Of a stretch of DNA of 64,000 nucleotides, positions 1-8,658 are shown piece after piece. Below the pieces are notes generated by a model. The model was not told the DNA's origin. It made no database searches and saw only the letters and a list, made by a program, of their open reading frames with translations. The stretch spans positions 5,518,001-5,582,000 of the forward strand of contig OY970256.1 of NCBI GenBank assembly GCA_963715565.1, given 5' to 3'. This DNA comes from JACVRN01 sp963715565. Lineage in GTDB: Bacteria; Acidobacteriota; Blastocatellia; Pyrinomonadales; Pyrinomonadaceae. Within the stretch, counting starts at the first letter, position 1, and each line of letters opens with the position of its first letter. The position numbers and the translations under genes were made by a program.

Positions 1-951
1 GATTGGAACCTCAAGTTCGCTGCCAATGATGCTCGTTTGGTACGCGACGTAGTGGGCGCGAAGCTGCGTGCGACTGGAGAGTATGACGACGTGGTAGACG
101 TGATGTTGACTGCCGAGGAGCAAGTCGTCAATGGCCGCAAAGTGTTCACGAAGAGCGCGACCAAAAATAACTTTGCGAAGATAATGCGCCTGCTCGCGGG
201 TGAGAAACTTTCTAAGCCAGAGACAAAGGAAATTCCCAACGCGCGAAAAATCGGGAAGGCTACGCCGGAGGACTTGGTGTTGATCTTTTTTTCCAGTCAC
301 GGCTACCGCGATAAAGAAAGGTTCTACCTGTTCCCTTATGACACCGGCGCAGGAAGGGGGAGAGACCCCGAAGCTGTAATCCCGCACAGTATCTCAAGCG
401 ACGATCTCTACCTGTTGCTCAGAAACATAGATGCCGGTGAAGTGGTCCTCGTGATTGACGCCTGTCATGCTGCGGCGGTGACTGGCAAAGAGTTCAAGCC
501 GGGACCGATGGGCAGCCGCGGGATGGGTCAATTAGCTTACGACAAGGGGATGAGGATTCTGGCGGCGACGCAACCGGACACGCCGGCAGGGGAAGTCGAC
601 ACCCTCAAACAAAGAAAGATTCAACATGGACTGCTTACTTATGCGTTGGTGGAAGACGGATTAATCAAAGGGCTCGCCGACACTAACCCGGACGGAGTGA
701 TTATGTTGGCAGAATGGTTGCAGTATGGCGTTACGGATGTTCCCAGACTATTCGAGCAGGCATTGATGAATCAGAGCCGCCCCCTTGATTCCGGCAACGA
801 TCAGGCAGCCGCGCAAGGCAGAACTCGCGTCGGCAGCATCCTTCGAGGCGAAGGAGACGAGTTGACGCAGCAACCATCCCTGTTCGATTTCACAGACAAG
901 GTTAGGAGGAAGCGCCAACTCCCGGTAAGCAGAACGTCACGCCTCAAATAG
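1..951 (+). CDS. Caspase-like (peptidase C14 family) protein, 5' truncated by window edge
   Basis: The reading frame is open back to base 1, and the residues before the first possible TTG start (base 37) already look like the family's N-terminal region, so the true start lies upstream. The caspase p20 pattern is clear: a hydrophobic strand ending in FFSSHGY carries the catalytic His (about residue 88 counted from base 37), and VIDACHAAA carries the catalytic Cys (about residue 143). Prokaryotic caspase homologues (orthocaspases) are Cys proteases that usually cleave after basic or acidic residues and are often fused to other domains. None is seen C-terminal here, where the last 60 residues look low-complexity. 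Substrate and role are unknown. Decayed genes follow immediately downstream, so the gene sits at the edge of a degraded region. Confidence 0.8.
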   Translation, partial: DWNLKFAANDARLVRDVVGAKLRATGEYDDVVDVMLTAEEQVVNGRKVFTKSATKNNFAKIMRLLAGEKLSKPETKEIPNARKIGKATPEDLVLIFFSSHGYRDKERFYLFPYDTGAGRGRDPEAVIPHSISSDDLYLLLRNIDAGEVVLVIDACHAAAVTGKEFKPGPMGSRGMGQLAYDKGMRILAATQPDTPAGEVDTLKQRKIQHGLLTYALVEDGLIKGLADTNPDGVIMLAEWLQYGVTDVPRLFEQALMNQSRPLDSGNDQAAAQGRTRVGSILRGEGDELTQQPSLFDFTDKVRRKRQLPVSRTSRLK

Positions 952-1062
952 ACAGCGTTTGACGAAACACTTCCGGTTTTGAGGTGCCCTCTAAGCTGCG
1001 AAGTTTTCTACTGCTTGAATTGGTCGATTGTTAAGACGCAGCGCGCAAGTCGCTATCGCTGA

Positions 1063-1622
1063 TTGAACGTACTTTTTCGCTTCAATGGTTTCCTTCACTT
1101 AATAGTTCTATCCTCGCCAGCAGAAGCGCAGATGCGCGAGCACCGTGCGCGCTTCAACATGAACTTTCAGAAGGCCGCGAACAACATCACTGAACCGGGC
1201 GAGACGGAAGTCATCAAGACTATCGGTCGTGAACGAAATGCTTACTACCGGATGTATGACGATTTTCTCAAGAGAGTAAACGCCACGGAAAAGAATGCTC
1301 CGGTAAATTCCGCTACGCGAAGTGAGGAAACAGCCGAACGCAGCGAGTACTTCAAACGGCTTGAACCACAGTTCCACAAATTGCGCGCCGAATGTGACCA
1401 TCTCTTGCAGCTTGACCAGCGCGCGATGCTTGCCAAATCAGAGGCCGCCGGGGGGCTGCGCGCCGCTGGTTCTATCTCACCCTTCTGATAGCTGCTGTAT
1501 TGGTCGGGGCCGGTCTTGTCCTGGCATTCTTTCTCGCCAATCGAATCGTGAAACCGTTGCGCCAGCTCACAGAAACGACTGCCCGAATCGCAGGCGGCGA
1601 TCTTAACGCCAAAGTGGAAGTC
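1063..1622 (+). pseudogene. Broken sensor histidine kinase: sensor region, membrane segment and HAMP start only
   Basis: Bases 1063-1455 encode a helical periplasmic sensor-like region of the four-helix-bundle type found in receptors and kinases. The frame then shifts at a run of six G (1450-1455). In the new frame the residues continue as RRWFYLTLLIAA, a membrane helix, then FLANRIVKPLRQL, the start of a HAMP domain. The HAMP sequence stops at about 1620, where protease sequence begins in the same frame. No HisKA or ATPase domain remains. One frameshift plus a truncation by fusion makes this a dead gene. Confidence 0.7.
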
Positions 1623-1890
1623 GGAGATCAGATATTTGTGGTCGGCGCACCCTACGGCATCGGGCAGGCTTTGACCGCCGGGCGAGTGAGTGGCCGCCGC
1701 CAATCTAATAAACAAACTGGGAATTCGATGGCCGCCGAGTTCCTACAAACGGACGCAGCGATCAACGAAGGTAACTCCGGCAGCCCCGTCTTCAATATGG
1801 AAGGCGAGGTCGTAGGCATCGTGAGCCGCATCATGAGCCGGTCGGGTGGGTCTGAAGGATTGGCCTTCGCTGCGACTTCAAATACTGCAA
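1623..1890 (+). pseudogene. HtrA/DegP-type serine protease fragment fused behind the HAMP remnant
   Basis: Residues GDQIFVVGAPYGIGQALT, then FLQTDAAINEGNSGSPVFN, match the centre of trypsin-fold HtrA proteases. The catalytic Ser lies in GNSGSP and is followed by the usual 'GEVVGIVSR' strand. The His and Asp of the triad and any PDZ domain are missing. The fragment is in frame with the HAMP remnant, giving a chimeric open frame (1500-2087), and its homology ends at about 1890. It is most simply read as a deletion joint between two unrelated genes. Confidence 0.65.
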
Positions 1891-1918
1891 GGCTTCCTTT
1901 GCCCTCCCTAGCCGTTCT

Positions 1919-2413
<495 letters not shown>

Positions 2414-2436
2414 GAGAAAACCTTTAGATTTTCAAC

Positions 2437-2511
2437 TGGTAGGCACGGAGGGATTCGAACCCCCAACCTCTTCCTTGTAAGGGAAGCCGTCTACCATTGA
2501 CATACGTGCCT
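2437..2511 (-). tRNA. tRNA-Val (UAC), integration target of the 2.5-18.3 kb element
   Basis: The acceptor AGGCACG pairs perfectly with CGTGCCT. The anticodon stem CTTCC/GGAAG encloses loop CTTACAA, giving anticodon UAC. The discriminator is A and CCA is encoded. Bases from the anticodon arm to the 5' end (2473-2511) are duplicated at 18199-18237. The 5' half of this gene and its upstream sequence may therefore have been supplied by the integrated element. Confidence 0.93.
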
Positions 2512-2586
2512 GAAGAACCATGAAGGCACTCTTTATCAAAGCCTTTTCATTCTACTGAATTTCGCCGCGCTGTCAAATCCACAGCA
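2473..2586. repeat. Left 114-bp direct repeat (attL) of the integrated element
   Basis: This stretch matches 18199-18312 with four mismatches (at 2513, 2514, 2522 and 2566). The first 40 bases are identical, beginning inside the anticodon arm of tRNA-Val, and the rest is the region upstream of the tRNA gene. Paired with the adjacent integrase, it marks one end of a site-specific integration. Confidence 0.9.
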
Positions 2587-2607
2587 TCTACCTTTTCAAA
2601 AGGTAGA
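2587..2607. promoter_or_regulatory. 21-bp palindrome between attL and the integrase gene
   Basis: Two 10-bp perfect inverted arms (TCTACCTTTT and its complement) flank a single C. The half word AAAAGGTAGA recurs at about 2610-2619. It sits inside the element, next to att and 43 bp before the integrase start. It may be an integrase or excisionase arm site or an operator; the sequence alone does not decide. Confidence 0.55.
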
Positions 2608-2649
2608 CAAAAAGGTAGATGCCGCGTTGACTGAGAAAGGGCATCTCAA

Positions 2650-3831
2650 ATGGCGAGAGAACGAAAAGGTTCAATTATCGAGAGAAATGGCAAACTTTAC
2701 GCGCGAGTGCGGTTCAAAGATGAGAATGGAAAGCAGAGGGACTTGTGGCGGGCAGCGGCAGATCGAAAACAAGCCCGCCTGCTCATTAAACAACTACTGA
2801 AGGAGGTTGAAAACTCAACCCCGCAGCAACTGGACGCCTTGAATATGACATTCGCGGAGTTGGCCGACTACTTCACGAAGAACTATCTTCATGCCGCTGT
2901 GTACGTTGGTGACAGAAAAGTCTCTGGTGTGCGCTCACTGATTCCGGCCCGTACAGTTGTACAACCTCTTGTAGCTTACTTTGGCCCGCGCAAGCTAAGG
3001 TCAATCACTTATGGCGACTTGCGCGCCTACAAACACGCGCGTCTACAGACACCGACAAAGTATGGCAAGCAGCGCAGTATAGCTTGCGTGAATAAAGAAC
3101 TAGGTCAAATGCGACGGATGTTGAATATCGCAGTTCGTGAGCATTGGCTTCAGCGCAATCCCTTCAATAGTGGCGAATGCTTGATTAGCTCTGCTGATGA
3201 GACACACCGGACGCGCATCTTGACGCGCGAAGAAGAAGCGCGGTTACTGGACGCCATTGAAGGCGAACCTAAGCGCGCACACTTGAAGGGAATCCTGCTG
3301 ATTGCTCTCGACTGTGCTCTAAGAAGAGGCGAAATCTTTACGCTACGATGGTCTGACGTTGACTTAGAGCGCCGTACTATTACCGTCAGAGCCTTTAATG
3401 CAAAGACCGCTCGATCACGTACTGTCGCAATGACAACTCGCGTCTATGAGTATCTGATGATGCGTTGGTGGGAATCATCAAGAGACTCTGATGCGTTGGT
3501 GTTTGGCGTTCGAGTGACAATAAAAACTGCTTTTTCTAAAGCGTTGAAGGCCGCAGGCATTGCTGACTTTCATCTACACGATTGCAGGCACACAGCCATC
3601 ACTCGAATGATTCGTGCAGGAATGCCGCCAGTAGAAGTGATGCGCGTTAGTGGTCACACAACCATGAGCGCATTCTATCGCTACGCGAACGTGGATATGG
3701 ATTCCGTATTTCGCGCAGCAACGTTACTGGACGCCTTCAATGCAGGAGCGCACGCGGTAGCCATACCGGAGACTCTACAGTCACAATCTTCAGAATCGCT
3801 GGTTGACATCGTGTCAGAATCAATCAATTAA
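2650..3831 (+). CDS. Tyrosine recombinase (phage-type integrase)
   Basis: This 393-residue integrase begins with an arm-type DNA-binding region (KGSIIERNGKLYARVRFK). A core-binding region (about 65-175) and a catalytic domain follow. Catalytic residues are visible: Arg225 in ALRRGEI, His310 and Arg313 in HLHDCRHT, His336 in SGHTT, and nucleophile Tyr345 in FYRYANV. It lies 64 bp inside the left direct repeat, the usual place for the integrase of a tRNA-targeting island. A strong terminator follows. All key residues are present, so it should be active. Confidence 0.93.
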   Translation: MARERKGSIIERNGKLYARVRFKDENGKQRDLWRAAADRKQARLLIKQLLKEVENSTPQQLDALNMTFAELADYFTKNYLHAAVYVGDRKVSGVRSLIPARTVVQPLVAYFGPRKLRSITYGDLRAYKHARLQTPTKYGKQRSIACVNKELGQMRRMLNIAVREHWLQRNPFNSGECLISSADETHRTRILTREEEARLLDAIEGEPKRAHLKGILLIALDCALRRGEIFTLRWSDVDLERRTITVRAFNAKTARSRTVAMTTRVYEYLMMRWWESSRDSDALVFGVRVTIKTAFSKALKAAGIADFHLHDCRHTAITRMIRAGMPPVEVMRVSGHTTMSAFYRYANVDMDSVFRAATLLDAFNAGAHAVAIPETLQSQSSESLVDIVSESIN

Positions 3832-3861
3832 AGAAATTCTGGTTTAAGGGGAGAAGAAGAG

Positions 3862-3889
3862 AAGCCTGCTCTATCTTTCGAGCAGGCTT
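3862..3889 (+). terminator. Hairpin terminator after the integrase gene
   Basis: Perfect 10-bp arms (AAGCCTGCTC and its complement) enclose an 8-nt loop, starting 30 bp after the integrase stop. A-rich and T-rich flanks suit termination from either side. Confidence 0.75.
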
Positions 3890-4090
3890 TCGCTTTGAAT
3901 TGAAGATATGATTCTTACTTTAGAAATTGCGCGTAATTGTCCTTAAAATCTTGACAGAGAAGATATTGTGTCTTTATTGGAGAACTTGAAATATACTCAA
4001 CTTGTAGCTTAACGCAACTCAAGCACACTTCACCCTAGCCGCGCGTGAGGTAATCACGGCAGCCCAAAGAGCTTCAAGCATCAACTCGCC

Positions 4091-4312
4091 TTAGACTAAA
4101 GGCAACATGCCTTGTAGAAGGCTCTGTACAATCACCATCACTTCGCAGTCTATGCAACTTGTTTCTATGGCTGTCGGTTCTGTAGCTGTCATAGACGTGT
4201 CTGGCGATGGCGGCGGGTTAGTAATTGGACAGTCTATGTGTCCCGCGTAAGATGTGAGCGCGGCGCTCAGTATCAAAGTGACCAAAGCGCAGAACTGGCC
4301 TAGTTTCTTCAT
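4091..4312 (-). CDS. Small secreted Pro/Thr-rich peptide divergent from a TPR regulator
   Basis: This encodes 73 residues starting at an ATG preceded by an excellent ribosome site (GAAAGGAG, 6-nt spacer), which makes the small gene credible. Residues 1-23 form a Sec signal peptide (MKKLGQFCALVTLILSAALTSYAG). The mature part begins GHIDCP, continues with a Pro/Thr/Ser-rich linker, repeats an IDC motif (SCIDCE), and ends in a hydrophobic segment (IVQSLLQGMLPLV). It is divergently oriented to the TPR/HTH gene, with a 26-bp palindrome between the two. I know no characterised family for it. The layout suggests a secreted signal or effector whose gene the neighbour controls; that is inference. Confidence 0.65.
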   Translation of the reverse strand: MKKLGQFCALVTLILSAALTSYAGHIDCPITNPPPSPDTSMTATEPTAIETSCIDCEVMVIVQSLLQGMLPLV

Positions 4313-4331
4313 GGTTAGCTCCTTTCAGAAG

Positions 4332-4357
4332 CAACATGCAAAAATCTTTGCATGTTG
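4332..4357. promoter_or_regulatory. 26-bp palindromic operator candidate upstream of the small secreted peptide
   Basis: Perfect 11-bp arms (CAACATGCAAA and its complement) flank AATC. It lies 19 bp upstream of the peptide start, just before its ribosome site, and 108 bp before the divergent regulator. Fis-type HTH proteins act as dimers, so this is the natural candidate site for that regulator. It could also fold as a leader hairpin in the peptide mRNA. Confidence 0.65.
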
Positions 4358-4465
4358 ACCAGAATAGACCAGCTTTGAATTTTTGTTGCAAGGCGATGGA
4401 CAGGCGCTTACTATGACGGCGGTCATGCAATATTTTTAGCAACTACTTTGAAAGGCTTGTCTCAC

Positions 4466-5818
4466 ATGACCTTGCGAGCCTCACTTTTGCGCCAACTGGA
4501 AAATCCAAACTTGAGCCGTGACCAACGGGCAGAGTTGTGCTGTCAGCTTGCGAAAGAAAGGGAAGAGAGCGGCGATTACGCAGGCGCACGCGAAGCATTA
4601 GACGAGTTTTGGCAGCGTATAGGCGAGCGACCAAAGATCGAAAAGCTAGAACGGGGCACAGCCGCAGAAGTCTTATTAAGGGTCGGAGTCCTTACTGGCT
4701 GGATAGGTAGCAAACAACAGATTGCAGACGCACAAGAGACCGCAAAGAACCTCATTAGCGAAAGCATCTCTCTCTTTGAGTCGGTCAGCTATACGAAGAA
4801 AGTAGCAGAAGCGCAGACTGACCTTGCTGTTTGCTACTGGCGCGAAGGCGCATACGATGAAGCGCGAGATGTGCTAAAAGACGCGCTCTCACGACTCAGC
4901 GTAGATAGTGAGTTAAGAGCAAAGGCCGTCATGCGGAGCGCAATTGTAGAACGCAGCGCGGCACGATACAAAGACGCGCTTCGCATCCTGACACGTAACG
5001 CCTCACTGTTTGAGAAAGTCAAGAGCCATACCATTAAAGGCGGCTTTCATAACGTTCTTGCTGGCGTGCTTGAGGATTTAGGAGCATCAGAGAAGAGGCA
5101 GGCTTACATTGATCGTGCGTTTGTGGAATATACGGCAGCAAGTTTTCACTTCGAGCAAGCGGGACATAAGATTTACCGCGCCAATGTTGAGAACAATCTA
5201 GGCTTTCTCTTCTTTAAGGCTGGCAGATTCAAAGAAGCGCACAGGCACTTGGGCTATGCACGTCGCCTTTTGATGTACCTCAAAGATAGCAGTGGCGTGG
5301 CACAGGTGAATGAGACACGCGCCCGCGTGCTTCTCGCTGAAGGTCGCAATGGCGAAGCAGAAAGAGTAGCAAGAGCAGCGGTCAGAACGTTAGAGAATAG
5401 CGGCCAGCAGGCGCTACTAGCCGAAGCATTGATAAGTCACGCCACAGCCCTTGCACGTTTAGGCTATTACAGTCAATCACGTTCTACATTTCAACGCGCG
5501 GTCGGAGTGGCGCAAATAGCAGGAGCATTAAATCGTGCTCAAAAGGCGTCACTCACGATGGTCAAAGAGTTGAGCGAGCATCTTGCTACAGACGAAATTC
5601 GCGCGCTTGATTCCGGCAGTTTGTTAGGTGAAGAGATGCGACGGCATGAACGCGATTTGATAGAGCAAGCATTGTCAGTATCACAAGGCAGCATCACGCA
5701 GGCTGCGCGACTGCTAGGCGTCTCGCATCAAAGGCTAATCTATTTGATAGAGAAAAAGCACAAAGACTTACTCGCCATCAGGACTCCCGCCAAACGCCGC
5801 CCAAAGCCTAAGATATAA
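4466..5818 (+). CDS. TPR-repeat regulator with C-terminal Fis-type helix-turn-helix
   Basis: The ATG at 4466 (GAAAGG 10 nt upstream) gives 450 residues; a TTG at 4448 is the weaker choice. Residues 1 to about 385 are helical repeats of TPR type (for example LAVCYWREGAYDEARDVLKDAL and NNLGFLFFKAGRFKEAHRHL). Residues about 395-440 form a Fis/HTH_8 DNA-binding motif (SQGSITQAARLLGVSHQRLIY), with a basic tail. There is no AAA+ domain, so it is not a sigma-54 activator. TPR folds bind peptides in Gram-positive RRNPP regulators, but those have the HTH at the N-terminus. Here the order is reversed, and a secreted peptide gene sits opposite. It probably controls that gene or element functions. Confidence 0.75.
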   Translation: MTLRASLLRQLENPNLSRDQRAELCCQLAKEREESGDYAGAREALDEFWQRIGERPKIEKLERGTAAEVLLRVGVLTGWIGSKQQIADAQETAKNLISESISLFESVSYTKKVAEAQTDLAVCYWREGAYDEARDVLKDALSRLSVDSELRAKAVMRSAIVERSAARYKDALRILTRNASLFEKVKSHTIKGGFHNVLAGVLEDLGASEKRQAYIDRAFVEYTAASFHFEQAGHKIYRANVENNLGFLFFKAGRFKEAHRHLGYARRLLMYLKDSSGVAQVNETRARVLLAEGRNGEAERVARAAVRTLENSGQQALLAEALISHATALARLGYYSQSRSTFQRAVGVAQIAGALNRAQKASLTMVKELSEHLATDEIRALDSGSLLGEEMRRHERDLIEQALSVSQGSITQAARLLGVSHQRLIYLIEKKHKDLLAIRTPAKRRPKPKI

Positions 5819-6097
5819 GAACTACAACGGCTCAGTTCTGAAACTGCCCCCCCCCCATCTACTGACAAACAAGACATTCTTTTAAGGTTACAAGGCAGAA
5901 AGGTAGTCGTGATACATCAGCGGAATGATTTTCGGCAGATGCTATTCCATTATCTAAGGCAAACCGACGACCGCTACGATAACGAACACTTCGCGTGCTT
6001 TTGAGACATTGTGGAGATACCTTAACGCTGCTGAAGAACTTGAACGATCTAACCACAAACTTTCTACAGATGAAAATTTAGTGTGGCTTTAGGCAGT

Positions 6098-6116
6098 AAA
6101 GTATGTTCTGTACTAT
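6098..6116. promoter_or_regulatory. Copy 1 of an ATAGTA-N7-TACTAT palindrome
   Basis: AAAGTA, 7-nt spacer TGTTCTG, TACTAT. It matches the second copy at 16 of 17 central positions. It is a likely protein-binding site in the region upstream of the helicase. Confidence 0.5.
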
Positions 6117-6171
6117 TTGTTGGTTCTAATCCCTATAATTAAGAAGACTTTATCTTTCGGCTTATATTTTC

Positions 6172-6190
6172 ATAGTATGTTGTGTACTAT
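6172..6190. promoter_or_regulatory. Copy 2 of an ATAGTA-N7-TACTAT palindrome
   Basis: Perfect 6-bp arms ATAGTA/TACTAT around TGTTGTG, 74 bp from copy 1. Identical spacing and near-identical spacer argue for one dimeric DNA-binding protein, either an operator pair or replication iterons. Confidence 0.55.
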
Positions 6191-6652
6191 AAGGTCTTTG
6201 TTGATAATCACTTAAGGGGGGTATTCTGTTGACAGAATGTTGGATATTTGTTATTTTCAGCCCGCCTCTTTTGAGGCTATTGGGTTGAGGGGCTTCTGGC
6301 CCACAACCAAGATGTTTGACAATCAAAATTAAGCGAACAAAATCGAAGAGTGATTCCATTGAATCAAGATATTTTGACTCTTATATTTGAAGCCCCATAT
6401 AACAATCTATAATTGACCTTGACGCCAGTCATATCACTGTCTGGCCTTCTACTCCTTCGATTGAACAGGCGCACCATTCTTTTTGGTCCAATCTCTTGGG
6501 CAGGTGGACGTGTGCCTTCATTACGGAAAATCTACACAGCAATATGACGCATCCTACTGCGAAGTCCAATGCAGCGGACCCGCAGTAGGCGGAAAAACTC
6601 AAAGATACAGGTGCGGCTGCATACAAACCTGAAGTGCAAATTGGATAAGACA

Positions 6653-8086
6653 ATGCTTGAAATTAAGAACACACAAAATAAAAGTAATTTATCAATCACA
6701 TACATCAACGACGCTAGTACAAAGTTCGCACATCAGAAGATTTTCAAAGAAGCGAATCTTACAGACGCTGGCAATGCAGAATGCATGGTTAGTCTCTTTG
6801 GCGACTTCATGCGCTACTGTAACACACGCAAGAAGTGGCTCACGTGGGATGGTATCAAGTGGAGTGCCGCTGATAGCGGCGTTCCACAGATGGCAGCGGT
6901 AGCAGTTGCGCGAATAAGGCACGAAGCAGCTAACAGCGTGCCTGATTTTGAGTCTCGAAAGCGGCTCACCCAATGGGCGCTCTCTAGCGAAAGCGTCAAG
7001 AGGTCTTCAGACACGCTACAGATGGCGCAGGCGCTGCCGCAATTCGCAACCAGCATCGAAGATTACGACCAAAACCCGTTTCTCGCTACAACTCCAAACG
7101 GGACGCTGGACCTGCACGAGGTACGCTTCAAGCCATCAAGGCGTGAGGACATGCTTACGATGCAATTAGGCACAACCTACGATCTCGACGCCGACGCGCC
7201 TCGCTGGAAACAGTTCCTCAGAGAGGTGTTTGTTGATGAAGAATTGATCTCCTACATCCAGCGGGCAGTTGGGTACTCCCTAACCGGAGACACGAGCGAA
7301 CAGGTTGTGTTTCTCTGTCATGGGAGCGGTGCTAACGGAAAAAGCGTGTTCCTGAATGTCTTAGGAGACCTCTTAGGTGATTACTCAGCGGTAGCGACCT
7401 TCGACACGTTCGATGCCAACAACAGAAGCGGAAACTCGAACGATCTGGCGGCTCTGGTAGGGAAGCGCCTCGTCACTGTTAGTGAGATTGAGGAGAACAA
7501 GCGGCTTGCTGAAGCCAAGATTAAATCTCTTACAGGCGGTGATTTAATTACCTGCCGCTTCCTGCATAAAGAGTTCTTTACCTACAGGCCACAGTTCAAG
7601 ATTTGGATGGCGATGAACCACCTGCCAAACATACGCGGAAACGACGTTGGCATTTGGAGGCGAGTTCACCTGATTCCATTTGAACAGTCTTTCAGAGGAC
7701 GAGAAGATCGCCAACTGACGGATAAGCTCAGGTCAGAGATGGCTGGCATTCTCAATTGGGCACTAGAAGGCTTGCGTATGTGGCAGAAAGACGAGCTTGG
7801 CACGCCGACAGCAGTAGCAAAAGCCATTGAGAGCTACCGCACTGACTGTGACTCCGTAGGCCAGTGGATAGGAGAGCGAGCAGAAGTATCTGCCATCGCA
7901 ATCATGCCTGCTGGCGCAGGATATGAGGATTACAAGCGGTGGTCATTCCAACGTGGTGAAGAACCTCTTAGCCAGAAAAGTTGGTCCAGTTCAATGGCAC
8001 TGCGGGGGTATCAGAAAGTAAGAAGAAACAAAGGCCAAATCTTCAGCGGCATAGGGCTTGTCGCCGGTGCTGAAGTAAAAGGCTAG
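6653..8086 (+). CDS. Phage/plasmid replication helicase, SF3 (D5/P4-type C-terminal domain)
   Basis: Starting at the ATG at 6653 gives 477 residues. The N-terminal third is a D5_N-like region. An SF3 helicase core follows, with Walker A GSGANGKS, Walker B-like RLVTVSEIEE and the sensor segment WMAMNHLPNIRG, then IWRRVHLIPFE, typical of P4 alpha-like and poxvirus D5-like proteins. The zinc-finger and primase (AEP or TOPRIM) part seen at the N-terminus of full-length primase-helicases is missing, so priming must come from elsewhere. This is the element's only replication gene and suggests that it can replicate after excision. An earlier in-frame start (6569) has no support. Confidence 0.87.
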   Translation: MLEIKNTQNKSNLSITYINDASTKFAHQKIFKEANLTDAGNAECMVSLFGDFMRYCNTRKKWLTWDGIKWSAADSGVPQMAAVAVARIRHEAANSVPDFESRKRLTQWALSSESVKRSSDTLQMAQALPQFATSIEDYDQNPFLATTPNGTLDLHEVRFKPSRREDMLTMQLGTTYDLDADAPRWKQFLREVFVDEELISYIQRAVGYSLTGDTSEQVVFLCHGSGANGKSVFLNVLGDLLGDYSAVATFDTFDANNRSGNSNDLAALVGKRLVTVSEIEENKRLAEAKIKSLTGGDLITCRFLHKEFFTYRPQFKIWMAMNHLPNIRGNDVGIWRRVHLIPFEQSFRGREDRQLTDKLRSEMAGILNWALEGLRMWQKDELGTPTAVAKAIESYRTDCDSVGQWIGERAEVSAIAIMPAGAGYEDYKRWSFQRGEEPLSQKSWSSSMALRGYQKVRRNKGQIFSGIGLVAGAEVKG

Positions 8087-8106
8087 TGAGTGTAGGAGTG
8101 CATGGT

Positions 8107-8176
8107 TGTGTAGGGTAAAACCCTAAATCTCTCTCTGAAGATTCTTTCTGGAGAAGTTTATGTATAACCCTACACA
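8107..8176. repeat. Palindrome downstream of the helicase gene
   Basis: Arms TGTGTAGGGT (8107-8116) and its complement (8167-8176) are perfect. Related words (GAGTGTAGG, GTGCATGG) extend each side. It begins 20 bp after the stop codon and may end the helicase transcript. The following stretch to 8658 holds no gene I can support. Confidence 0.5.
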
Positions 8177-8658
8177 GCTATACACTCTGCACTTCTAGCT
8201 GCCACAAAGAGTACAAGTTTAACCTGTGAATTGGTGAACATGTGAATATCCTGTGCATTGGATATTGTCTTTTGTAGTTGCCGTTTGATCTTCATCAGAA
8301 TCAATCAAATACCACATACGCAAGATACTCAGGAGTTGTCACCATAAGCCTGTGAATGGCTCTGCTAACTGGACACTTCAAACAATAGAGAATCCCGCCC
8401 GCCAGTGACGCCACAAGCCAATTTCTGGTGTTGTTGGTTCGGTAGTCTGACTCAACGAATATTATTCTGATTAAAGGCACTGACGACCAATATGAGCAAG
8501 CTTGAAAGGAGTGAAGCTCTACCACAGGTCCAGATGACTGGATTGGAGGGGAAGAAACCCACACCTAGAAGCTTCAGTACACCCACTACACCCAAGACAC
8601 TGTTCGCCCCCGCCAGTGGATAAGATGATAGCCGGAAAAGAGGGAGGGCAAGAGCACA

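Larger units (their letters stand above)
5819..6652. other. Long AT-rich intergenic region before the helicase gene
   Basis: I see no supported gene here. The region has a 10-C run (5847-5856), two copies of a palindromic word (listed separately) and a small GC hairpin (GCCTC-TTTT-GAGGC at 6264-6277). Its place just before the replication helicase makes it a candidate control or origin region of the element. Confidence 0.5.

Noticed and set aside
4091..5818. A true arbitrium (AimR-AimP) system
   Set aside because: The regulator has a C-terminal Fis-type HTH and the host is a diderm. Any similarity is in architecture only, so only analogy is claimed.
5847..5856. Ten-C run as a phase-variation tract
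   Set aside because: It lies after the regulator's stop codon, outside any gene or promoter I can define.
8301..8564. Minus-strand open frame of 87 codons on the element
   Set aside because: It has a GTG start without a ribosome site, no recognisable domain and a composition like non-coding sequence.
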